From Ecdyonurus torrentis (lineage: Eukaryota; Arthropoda; Insecta; Ephemeroptera; Heptageniidae): 64,000 bases of DNA. Shown here in pieces: positions 52,301 to 63,480 of the stretch. Numbering within the stretch: position 1 is the stretch's first letter; every line of letters begins with the position of its first letter. Under the pieces are notes generated by a model. The model worked only from the letters and a program-made list of their open reading frames with translations. It ran no database searches and was not told the origin of the DNA. The translations under genes and the position numbers were made by a program. The stretch is from NCBI GenBank assembly GCA_949318235.1, contig CASGGR010000022.1:248001-312000 (forward strand), in the 5' to 3' direction.

Positions 52301-55300
52301 ACTCGAGTTCTAATTGAGATGTAAAGTTGTGGTTTTGAAATAAAGTGATGCAAAACGCTCTATAGTACTAGTCACCTCTAGAAACAAAATTGAGAAAAAA
52401 AAAATTTCGAAAAAAATGGTGTTTTTCAGATTCTGAAAACGATTTTTGATTATATCTCAGAAACTAATAATGCTATAGACTTACAGTTTGAACTGAAATG
52501 TATCACATTGAAATGTCTTATAAAAAGTTTATAACACTTTAGTCGCAAAAACTAAAACTTTCCCAGTTTTTGAGACTTTTCGTATTTTCTTACCGAAGTC
52601 TATAGCATTGTAGCCCATATGAAGAAAAAAAAAAGTTTTTAACTCGAGTTCCAATTGAGATAGAAAGTTGCGGATTTGAAATAAAGTGATGCAAAACGCT
52701 CTATAATTTTAAATTCACCTCTAGAAACAAATTTGAGAAAAATAATTTTTACAAAAAAATTGTGTTTTTCAGTTTCTGAAAACGATTTTTGATGATATCT
52801 CAGAAACTAATAATGCTACAGACTTACGGTTTGAACTGAAATGTATCACTTTGAAATGTCTTATGAAAAGTTTATAACACTTTAGTCGCAAAAACTAAAA
52901 CTTTCTCAGTTTTTGAGAATTTTCGAATTTTCTTACCGATGTCTATAGCATTGTAGCCCATATGAAGAAAAAAAAAGTTTGTAACTCGAGTTTTAATTGA
53001 GATGGAAAGTTGTGGTTTTGAAATAAAGTGATGCAAAACACTCTCTAGTACTAAATTCACCTCTAGAAACAAATTTGAGAAAAAAAAATTTTCGAAAAAA
53101 ATTGTGTTTTTCAGATTCTGAAATCGATTTTTGATGATATCTCAGAAACTAATAATGCTACAGACTTACGGTTTGAACTAAAATGTATCACTTTGAAATG
53201 TCTTATGAAAAGTTTATTACACTTTAGTCGCAAAAACTAAAACTTTCTCAGTTTTTAAGAATTTTCATATTTTCTTACCGAAGTCTATAGCATTGTAGCC
53301 CATATGAAGAAAAAAAAAAGTTTTTAACTCGAGTTCCAATTGAGATAGAAAGTTGCGGTTTTGAAATAAAGTGATGCAAAACGCTCTATAGTTTTAAATT
53401 CACCTCTAGAAACAAATTTGAGAAAAATAATTTTTCCAAAAAAATTGTGTTTTTCATTTTTTGAAAACGATTTTTGATGATATCTCAGAAACTAATAATG
53501 CTACAGACTTACGGTTTGAACTGAAATGTATCACTTTGAAATGTCTTATGAAAAGTTTATAACACTTTAGTCGCAAAAACTAAAACTTTCTTAGTATTTG
53601 AGAATTTTCGAATTTTCTTACCGAAGTCTATAGCATTGTAGCCCATATGAAGAAAAAAAAAGTTTGTAACTCGAGTTCTAATTGAGATGTAAAGTTGTGG
53701 TTTTGAAATATAGTGATGCAAAACGCTCTATAGTACTAGAGTCACATCTAGAAATAAAATTGAGAAAAAAAAATTTTCGAAAAAAATTGTGTTTTTTAGA
53801 TTCTGAAAACGATTTTTGATGATATCTCAGAAACTAATAATGCTACAGACTTACGGTTTGAACTGAAATGTATCACTTTGAAATGTCTTATGAAAAGTTT
53901 ATTACACTTTAGTCGCAAAAACTAAAACTTTCTCAGTTTTTGACAATTTTCGAATTTTCTTACCGAAGTCTATAGCATTGTAGCCCATATGAAGAAAAAA
54001 AAAGTTTGTAACTCGAGTTCTAATTGAGATGTAAAGTTGTGGTTTTGAAATAAAGTGATGCAAAACGCTCTATAGTACTAAATTCACCTCTAGAAACAAA
54101 ATTGAGAAAAAAATTTTTTCGAAAAAAATTGTGTTTTTCAGATTCTGAAAACGATTTTTGATGATATCTCAGAAACTAATAATGCTACAGACTTACGGTT
54201 TGAACTGAAATGTATCACTTTGAAATGTCTTATGAAAAGTTTATAACACTTAAGTCGCAAAAATTAAAACTTTCCCAGTTTTTGAGAATTTTCGTATTTT
54301 CTTACCGAAGTCTATAGCATTGTAGCCCATATGAAGAAAAAAAAAAGTTTTTAACTCGAGTTCCAATTGAGATAGAAAGTTGCGGATTTGAAATAAAGTG
54401 ATGCAAAACGCTCTATAATTTTAAATTCACCTCTAGAAACAAATTTGAGAAAAATAATTTTTACAAAAAAATTGTGTTTTTCAGTTTCTGAAAACGATTT
54501 TTGATGATATCTCAGAAACTAATAATGCTACAGACTTACGGTTTGAACTGAAATGTATCACTTTGAAATGTCTTATGAAAAGTTTATAACACTTTAGTCG
54601 CAAAAACTAAAACTTTCTCAGTTTTTGAGAATTTTCGAATTTTCTTACCGATGTCTATAGCATTGTAGCCCATATGAAGAAAAAAAAAGTTTGTAACTCG
54701 AGTTTTAATTGAGATGGAAAGTTGTGGTTTTGAAATAAAGTGATGCAAAACACTCTCTAGTACTAAATTCACCTCTAGAAACAAATTTGAGAAAAAAAAT
54801 TTTTCGAAAAAAATTGTGTTTTTCAGATTCTGAAATCGATTTTTGATGATATCTCAGAAACTAATAATGCTACAGACTTACGGTTTGAACTGAAATGTAT
54901 CACTTTGAAATGTCTTATGAAAAGTTTATTACACTTTAGTCGCAAAAACTAAAACTTTCTCAGTTTTTGAGAATTTTCGTATTTTCTTACCGAAGTCTAT
55001 AGCATTGTAGCCCATATGAAGAAAAAAAAGTTTGTAACTCGAGTTCTAAGTGAGATAGAAAGTTGCGGTTTTAAAATAAAGTGATGCAAAACGCTCTATA
55101 GTTTTAAATTCACCTCTAGAAACAAATTTGAGAAAAATAATTTTTCCAAAAAAATTGTGTTTTTCAGTTTCTGAAAACGATTTTTGATGATATCTCAGAA
55201 ACTAATAATGCTACAGACTTACGGTTTGAACTGAAATGTATCACTTTGAAATGTCTTATGAAAAGTTTATAACACTTTAGTCGCAAAAACTAAAACTTTC

Positions 55301-58300
55301 TTAGTATTTGAGAATTTTCGAATTTTCTCACCGAAGTCTATAGCATTGTAGCCCATATGAAGAAAAAAAAAGTTTGTAACTCGAGTTCTAATTGAGATGT
55401 AAAGTTGTGGTTTTGAAATATAGTGATGCAAAACGCTCTATAGTACTAGAGTCACATCTAGAAATAAAATTGAGAAAAAAAAATTTTCGAAAAAAATTGT
55501 GTTTTTTAGATTCTGAAAACGATTTTTGATGATATCTCAGAAACTAATAATGCTACAGACTTACGGTTTGAACTAAAATGTATCACTTTGAAATGTCTTA
55601 TGAAAAGTTTATTACACTTTAGTCGCAAAAACTAAAACTTTCTCAGTTTTTGAGAATTTTCGTATTTTCTTACCGAAGTCTATAGCATTGTAGCCCATAT
55701 GAAGAAAAAAAAAGTTTGTAACTCGAGTTCTAATTGAGATGTAAAGTTGTGGTTTTGAAATATAGTGATGCAAAACGCTCTATAGTACTAGAGTCACATC
55801 TAGAAATAAAATTGAGAAAAAAAAATTTTCGAAAAAAATTGTGTTTTTTAGATTCTGAAAACGATTTTTGATGATATCTCAGAAACTAATAATGCTACAG
55901 ACTTACGGTTTGAACTGAAATGTATCACTTTGAAATGTCTTATGAAAAGTTTATTACACTTTAGTCGCAAAAACTAAAACTTTCTCAGTTTTTGACAATT
56001 TTCGAATTTTCTTACCGAAGTCTATAGCATTGTAGCCCATATGAAGAAAAAAAAAGTTTGTAACTCGAGTTCTAATTGAGATGTAAAGTTGTGGTTTTGA
56101 AATAAAGTGATGCAAAACGCTCTATAGTACTAAATTCACCTCTAGAAACAAAATTGAGAAAAAATTTTTTTCGAAAAAAATTGTGTTTTTCAGATTCTGA
56201 AAACGATTTTTGATGATATCTCAGAAACTAATAATGCTACAGACTTACGGTTTGAACTGAAATGTATCACTTTGAAATGTCTTATGAAAAGTTTATAACA
56301 CTTAAGTCGCAAAAATTAAAACTTTCCCAGTTTTTGAGAATTTTCGTATTTTCTTACCGAAGTCTATAGCATTGTAGCCCATATGAAGAAAAAAAAAAGT
56401 TTTTAACTCGAGTTCCAATTGAGATAGAAAGTTGCGGATTTGAAATAAAGTGATGCAAAACGCTCTATAATTTTAAATTCACCTCTAGAAACAAATTTGA
56501 GAAAAATAATTTTTACAAAAAAATTGTGTTTTTCAGTTTCTGAAAACGATTTTTGATGATATCTCAGAAACTAATAATGCTACAGACTTACGGTTTGAAC
56601 TGAAATGTATCACTTTGAAATGTCTTATGAAAAGTTTATAACACTTTAGTCGCAAAAACTAAAACTTTCTCAGTTTTTGAGAATTTTCGAATTTTCTTAC
56701 CGATGTCTATAGCATTGTAGCCCATATGAAGAAAAAAAAAGTTTGTAACTCGAGTTTTAATTGAGATGGAAAGTTGTGGTTTTGAAATAAAGTGATGCAA
56801 AACACTCTCTAGTACTAAATTCACCTCTAGAAACAAATTTGAGAAAAAAAATTTTTCGAAAAAAATTGTGTTTTTCAGATTCTGAAATCGATTTTTGATG
56901 ATATCTCAGAAACTAATAATGCTACAGACTTACGGTTTGAACTGAAATGTATCACTTTGAAATGTCTTATGAAAAGTTTATTACACTTTAGTCGCAAAAA
57001 CTAAAACTTTCTCAGTTTTTGAGAATTTTCGTATTTTCTTACCGAAGTCTATAGCATTGTAGCCCATATGAAGAAAAAAAAGTTTGTAACTCGAGTTCTA
57101 AGTGAGATAGAAAGTTGCGGTTTTGAAATAAAGTGATGCAAAACGCTCTATAGTTTTAAATTCACCTCTAGAAACAAATTTGAGAAAAATAATTTTTCCA
57201 AAAAAATTGTGTTTTTCAGTTTCTGAAAACGATTTTTGATGATATCTCAGAAACTAATAATGCTACAGACTTACGGTTTGAACTGAAATGTATCACTTTG
57301 AAATGTCTTATGAAAAGTTTATAACACTTTAGTCGCAAAAACTAAAACTTTCTTAGTATTTGAGAATTTTCGAATTTTCTCACCGAAGTCTATAGCATTG
57401 TAGCCCATATGAAGAAAAAAAAAGTTTGTAACTCGAGTTCTAATTGAGATGTAAAGTTGTGGTTTTGAAATATAGTGATGCAAAACGCTCTATAGTACTA
57501 GAGTCACATCTAGAAATAAAATTGAGAAAAAAAAATTTTCGAAAAAAATTGTGTTTTTTAGATTCTGAAAACGATTTTTGATGATATCTCAGAAACTAAT
57601 AATGCTACAGACTTACGGTTTGAACTGAAATGTATCACTTTGAAATGTCTTATGAAAAGTTTATTACACTTTAGTCGCAAAAACTAAAACTTTCTCAGTT
57701 TTTGACAATTTTCGAATTTTCTTACCGAAGTCTATAGCATTGTAGCCCATATGAAGAAAAAAAAAGTTTGTAACTCGAGTTCTAATTGAGATGTAAAGTT
57801 GTGGTTTTGAAATAAAGTGATGCAAAACGCTCTATAGTACTAAATTCACCTCTAGAAACAAATTTGAGAAAAATAATTTTTCCCAAAAAATTGTGTTTTT
57901 CAGTTTCTGAAAACGATTTTTGATGATATCTCAGAAACTAATAATGCTACAGACTTACGGTTTGAACTGAAATGTATCACTTTGAAATGTCTTATGAAAA
58001 GTTTATAACACTTTAGTCGCAAAAACTAAAACTTTCTCAGTTTTTGAGAATTTTCGAATTTTCTTACCGATGTCTATTGCATTGTAGCCCATATGAAGAA
58101 AAAAAAAGTTTGTAACTCGAGTTCTAATTGAGATGTAAAGTTGTGGTTTTGAAATAAAGTGATGCAAAACGCTCTATAGTACTAAATTCACCTCTAGAAA
58201 CAAAATTGAGAAAAAAAAATTTTCGAAAAAAATTGTGTTTTTCAGATTCTGAAAACGATTTTTGATGATATCTCAGAAACTAATAATGCTACAGACTTAC

Positions 58301-59894
58301 GGTTTGAACTGAAATGTATCACTTTGAAATGTCTTATAAAAAGTTTATAACACTTAAGTCGCAAAAATTAAAACTTTCCCAGTTTTTGAGAATTTTCGTA
58401 TTTTCTTACCGAAGTCTATAGCATTGTAGCCCATATGAAGAAAAAAAAAATTTGTAACTCGAGTTCTAATTGAGATGTAAAGTTGTGGTTTTGAAATAAA
58501 GTGATGCAAAACGCTCTATAGTACTAAATTCACCTCTAGAAACAAAATTGAGAAAAATTTTTTTTCGAAAAAAATTGTGTTTTTCAGATTCTGAAAACGA
58601 TTTTTGATGATATCTCAGAAACTAATAATGCTACAGACTTACGGTTTGAACTGAAATGTATCACTTTGAAATGTCTTATGAAAAGTTTATAACACTTAAG
58701 TCGCAAAAATTAAAACTTTCCCAGTTTTTGAGAATTTTCGTATTTTCTTACCGAAGTCTATAGCATTGTAGCCCATATGAAGAAAAAAAAAGTTTTTAAC
58801 TCGAGTTCCAATTGAGATAGAAAGTTGCGGATTTGAAATAAAGTGATGCAAAACGCTCTATAATTTTAAATTCACCTCTAGAAACAAATTTGAGAAAAAT
58901 AATTTTTACAAAAAAATTGTGTTTTTCAGTTTCTGAAAACGATTTTTGATGATATCTCAGAAACTAATAATGCTACAGACTTACGGTTTGAACTGAAATG
59001 TATCACTTTGAAATGTCTTATGAAAAGTTTATAACACTTTAGTCGCAAAAACTAAAACTTTCTCAGTTTTTGAGAATTTTCGAATTTTCTTACCGATGTC
59101 TATAGCATTGTAGCCCATATGAAGAAAAAAAAAGTTTGTAACTCGAGTTTTAATTGAGATGGAAAGTTGTGGTTTTGAAATAAAGTGATGCAAAACACTC
59201 TCTAGTACTAAATTCACCTCTAGAAACAAATTTGAGAAAAAAAATTTTTCGAAAAAAATTGTGTTTTTCAGATTCTGTAAACAATTTTTGATGATATCTC
59301 AGAATCTAATAATGCTACAGACTTACGGTTTGAACTGAAATGTATCACTTTGAAATGTCTTATGAAAAGTTTATTACACTTTAGTCGCAAAAACTAAAAC
59401 TTTCTCAGTTTTTGACAATTTTCGAATTTTCTTACCGAAGTCTATAGCATTGTAGCCCATATGAAGAAAAAAAAAGTTTGTAACTCGAGTTCTAATTGAG
59501 ATGTAAAGTTGTGGTTTTGAAATAAAGTGATGCAAAACGCTCTATAGTACTAAATTCACCTCTAGAAACAAATTTGAGAAAAATAATTTTTCCCAAAAAA
59601 TTGTGTTTTTTAGTTTCTGAAAACGATTTTTGATGATATCTCAGAAACTAATAATGCTACAGACTTACGGTTTGAACTGAAATGTATCACTTTGAAATGT
59701 CTTATGAAAAGTTTATAACACTTTAGTCGCAAAAACTAAAACTTTCTCAGTTTTTGAGAATTTTCGAATTTTCTTACCGATGTCTATTGCATTGTAGCCC
59801 ATATGAAGAAAAAAAAAGTTTGTAACTCGAGTTCTAATTGAGATGTAAAGTTGTGGTTTTGAAATAAAGTGATGCAAAACGCTCTATAGTACTA
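43301..59894 (+). repeat. Family A mosaic of 9-, 7-, 5- and 6-monomer blocks
   Basis: A 9-unit HOR of about 3,073 bp is shown by the unique internal deletion GAACTGATTTCAC (near 44297 and 47370) and the interrupted A-run GAAGAAAAGAAAG (near 44766 and 47839). Later related monomers are spaced 9 (49795 to 52872), 5 (to 54584), 6 (to 56636) and 7 (to 59029) units apart. AAATATCTTATG marks a local duplication near 45683 and 46024, with one further copy near 48755. The period shrinks and varies toward the family B border. Confidence 0.75.
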
Positions 59895-59902
59895 TCCACA
59901 GT
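59885..59902. other. Junction of satellite families A and B with orientation switch
   Basis: The last A monomer is intact up to CTCTATAGTACTA (ending about 59894). The sequence then reads TCCACAGTCTGAAAAG, which is family B. In A the expected continuation is CTAAATTCACC, and in B the expected lead-in is GTATTCACAGTCTG, so both partners share TTCAC at the break. From this point the satellite runs in the opposite orientation. No retroelement, low-complexity filler or decayed monomer separates the two arrays. Confidence 0.8.
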
Positions 59903-60181
59903 CTGAAAAGTACGATCAGAAAGCACTGAGATTTTCTATAACTGCGAAAGTTTGCATTGGAATGATTAAGGTGTAATAACCTTTTCTTTGCAAGTCTGTT
60001 AGTCCTACATTTTAGTTTAAACCGCAAGCCTGTAGCTTTACTAGTTTCGGAGATATCATCAACAATCGTATTCACAGTCTGAAAAGTACAATGAGAAAGC
60101 ACTGAGATTCTCTATAACTACGAAAGTTTGCATTGGAGCGATTAAGGTGTAATAAACTTTTCTTTGCAAGTCTGTTAGTCC

Positions 60182-60245
60182 TACATTTTAGTTCAAACCG
60201 CAAGCCTGTAGCTTTATTAGTTTCAGAGATATCATCAAAAATCGT
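60182..60245 (-). repeat. Conserved 64-bp core in satellite B (representative copy)
   Basis: On the minus strand this reads ACGATTTTTGATGATATC and onward, and aligns without gaps to the family A core at 11800-11863 with 5 differences. The neighbouring ~94 bp of the unit align to A at only about 60%. Some B monomers carry changes in it: GAGATTTTATC (near 60927, 63211) and GAGATTTCATC (near 60402, 61805) destroy the GATATC site. Confidence 0.75.
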
Positions 60246-60424
60246 TTTCACAGTCTGAAAAGTACGATGAGAAAGCACTGAGATTCTCTATTACTGCGAA
60301 AGTTTGCATTGGAGCGATTAAGGTGTATTAACCTTTTCTTTGCAAGTCTGTTAGTCCTACTTATAAGTTTAAATTGCAAGTCTGTATCTTTATTAGTTTC
60401 AGAGATTTCATCAAAAATCGTATT

Positions 60425-63400
60425 CACAGTCTGAAAAGTACGATGAGAAAGCACTGAGATTCTCTATAACTGCGAAAGTTTGCATTGGAGCTATTAAGGT
60501 GTAATAACGTTTTCTTTGCAAGTCTGTTAGTCCTACATTTTAGTTCAAACCGCAATCCTGTAGCTTTATTAGCTTCGGAGCTATTAAAAAATCGTATTCA
60601 CCGTCTGAAAAGTACGATGAGAAAGCACTGAGCTTCTCTATTACTGCGAAAGTTTGCATTGGAGCGATTAAGGTTTAATAACCTTTTCTTTGCAAGTCTG
60701 TTAGTCCTACATTTTAGTTCAAACCGCAAGCCTGTAGCTTTATTAGTTTCGGAGGTATCATCAAAAATCATTTTCACAGTCTATAAAGTACGATGAGAAA
60801 GCACTTCGATTCTCTATAACTGCAAAATTTTACATTAAAGCGATTAAGGTGTCATAACCTTTTCTTTGCAAGTCTGTTAGTCCTACATTTAATTTAAACC
60901 GCCAGCCTGTAGCTTTATTAGTTTCGGAGATTTTATCAAAAACGTTTTCACAGTCTGAAAAGTACGATGAGAAAGCACTGAAATTCTCTATAACTGCGAA
61001 AGTTTGCATTGGAGAGATTCAGGTGTAATTAACTTTTCTTTGCAAGTCTGTTAGTCCTACTTATAGGTTTAAACCGCAAGCCTGTATCTTTATTAGTTTC
61101 GGAGATATCATTAAAAATCGTATTCACAGTGTAAAAAGTACGATAACAAAACACTGAGATTCTCTATAACTGCGAAAGTTTGCATTGGACCGATTAAGGT
61201 GTAATAACTTTTTATTTGCAAGTCTGTTGGTCCTACATTTTAGTCTAAATCACAAGTCTGTAGCTTCATTAGTTTCGGAGATATCATCAAAAATCGTACT
61301 CACAGTCTGAAAAGTACGATGAGAAAGCACTTCGATTCTTTATAACTGCGAAAGTTTGCATTGGATCGATTTAGGTGTTATAACCTTTTCTTTGCAAGTC
61401 TGTTAGCCCTACATTTTTGTTCAAACCGCAACCCTGTAGCCTTATTAGCTTCGGAGCTATTATAAAAAATCCTATTTAAGTCTAAAAAGTACGATGAGAA
61501 AGCACTGATATTTCCTATAACTGCAAAAGTTTGCATTGGAGCGATTAAGGTGTAATTATCTTTTCTTTGCAAGTCTGTTAGTCCTATATTTTAATTTAAA
61601 TCGCAGGTCTGTTGCTTTATTAGTTTTGGAGAAATCATCAAAAATCGTTTTCACAGTCTGAAAAGTACGATGAGAAAGCACTGAGATTCTCTATTACTGC
61701 GAAAGTTTGCATTGGAGCGATTAAGGTGTATTAACCTTTTCTTTGCAAGTCTGTTAGTCCTACTTATAAGTTTAAATTGCAAGTCTGTATCTTTATTAGT
61801 TTCAGAGATTTCATCAAAAATCGTATTCACAGTGTAAAAAGTACGATGAGAAAGCACTGAGATTCTCTATAACTGCGAAAGTTTGCATTGGACCGATTAA
61901 GGTGTAATAACCTTTTCTTTGCAAGTCTGTTAGTCCTACATTTTAGTTTAAATCGCAAGTCGGTAGCTTTATTAGTTTCGGAGATATCATCAATAATCGT
62001 ATTCACAGTCTGAAAAGTACGATGAGAAAGCACTGAGATTCTCTATAACTGCGAAAGTTTGCATTGGAGCTATTAAGGTGTAATAACGTTTTCTTTGCAA
62101 GTCTGTTAGTCCTACATTTTAGTTCAAACCGCAATCCTGTAGCTTTATTAGCTTCGGAGCTATTAAAAAATCGTATTCACCGTCTGAAAAGTACGATGAA
62201 AAAGCACTGAGCTTCTCTATTACTGCGAAAGTTTGCATTGGAGCGATTAAGGTTTAATAACCTTTTCTTTGCAAGTCTGTTAGTCCTACATTTTAGTTCA
62301 AACCGCAAGCCTGTAGCTTTATTAGTTTCGGAGATATCATCAAAAATCATTTTCACAGTCTATAAAGTACGATGAGAAAGCACTGAGATTCTCTATTACT
62401 GCGAAAGTTTGCATTGGAGCGATTAAGGTGTATTAACCTTTTCTTTGCAAGTCTGTTAGTCCTACTTATAAGTTTAAACCGCAAGCCTGTATCTTTATTA
62501 GTTTCGGAGATATCATTAAAAATCGTATTCACAGTGTAAAAAGTACGATAACAAAACACTGAGATTCTCTATAACTGCGAAAGTTTGCATTGGACCGATT
62601 AAGGTGTAATAACTTTTTATTTGCAAGTCTGTTAGTCCTACATTTTAGTCTAAATCACAAGTCTGTAGCTTCATTAGTTTCGCAGATATCATCAAAAATC
62701 GTACTCACAGTCTGAAAAGTACGATGAGAAAGCACTGAGATTCTTTATAACTGCGAAAGTTTGCATTGGATCGATTTAGGTGTTATAACCTTTTCTTTGC
62801 AAGTCTGTTAGTCCTACATTTTTGTTCAAACCGCAACCCTGTAGCCTTATTAGCTTCGGAGCTATCATAAAAAATCGTATTTAAGTCTAAAAAGTACGAT
62901 GAGAAAGCACTGATATTTCCTATAACTGCAAAAGTTTGCATTGGAGCGATTAAGGTTTAATAACCTTTTCTTTGCAAGTCTGTTAGTCCTACATTTTAGT
63001 TCAAACCGCAAGCCTGTAGCTTTATTAGTTTCGGAGATATCATCAAAAATCATTTTCACAGTCTATAAAGTACGATGAGAAAGCACTTCGATTCTCTATA
63101 ACTGCAAAAGTTTACATTAAAGCGATTAAGGTGTCATAACCTTTTCTTTGCAAGTCTGTTAGTCCTACATTCAATTCAAACCGCCAGCCTGTAGCATTAT
63201 TAGTTTCGGAGATTTTATCAAAAACGTTTTCACAGTCTGAAAAGTACGATGAGAAAGCACTGAAATTCTCTATAACTGCGAAAGTTTGCATTGGAGAGAT
63301 TAAGGTGTAATTAACTTTTCTTTGCAAGTCTGTTAGTCCTACTTATAAGTTTAAACCGCAAGCCTGTATCTTTATTAGTTTCGGAGATATCATTAAAAAT

Positions 63401-63480
63401 CGTATTCACAGTGTAAAAAGTACGATAACAAAACACTGAGATTCTCTATAACTGCGAAAGTTTGCATTGGACCGATTAAG
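60425..63480 (-). repeat. Higher-order duplications within satellite B
   Basis: Blocks with shared rare variants recur at multiples of the monomer. The GGAGCTATTAAGGTG unit and the CACCGTCTGAAAAG unit repeat 1,580 bp apart (near 60486 and 62066, and near 60600 and 62180). The CACAGTGTAAAAAGTACGAT unit occurs near 61124, 62529, 63405 and, in a slightly different form, 61827. The CAGTCTATAAAGTACG unit occurs near 60777, 62357 and 63060. Thus 8-, 9- and 13-monomer offsets coexist, indicating overlapping segmental duplications, not one simple HOR. Confidence 0.65.

Larger units (their letters stand above)
1777..59894 (+). repeat. Satellite family A: head-to-tail array of ~341-342 bp monomers, about 170 copies
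   Basis: Landmarks recur once per monomer throughout: CTCGAG (XhoI), CATATG (NdeI) in GTAGCCCATATG, the block GATGATATCTC (EcoRV) and CAGACTTACGGTTTGAAC. The spacing of GCATTGTAGCC at 2413, 2754, 3095 and 3436 gives a 341-bp period. All copies are in one orientation and no foreign insertion was noticed in 58 kb. Monomers differ mainly in A-run length and in a few diagnostic sites: CGCTCTATAG versus CACTCTCTAG versus CTCTATAATTTT; TACTAAATTCACC versus TACTAGAGTCACATC versus TACTAGTCACATC; and GATGTAAAG versus GATAGAAAG versus GATGGAAAG. These variants recur in fixed order, so the array is organised into HORs. Short minus-strand frames of about 66 codons recur in it; they begin at TTG, not ATG, and simply follow monomer homogenisation. 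Confidence 0.98.

Noticed and set aside
1777..59894. CRISPR array
   Set aside because: Repeats are ~342 bp and directly abutting with no unique spacers, next to a eukaryotic retroelement and with no cas genes.
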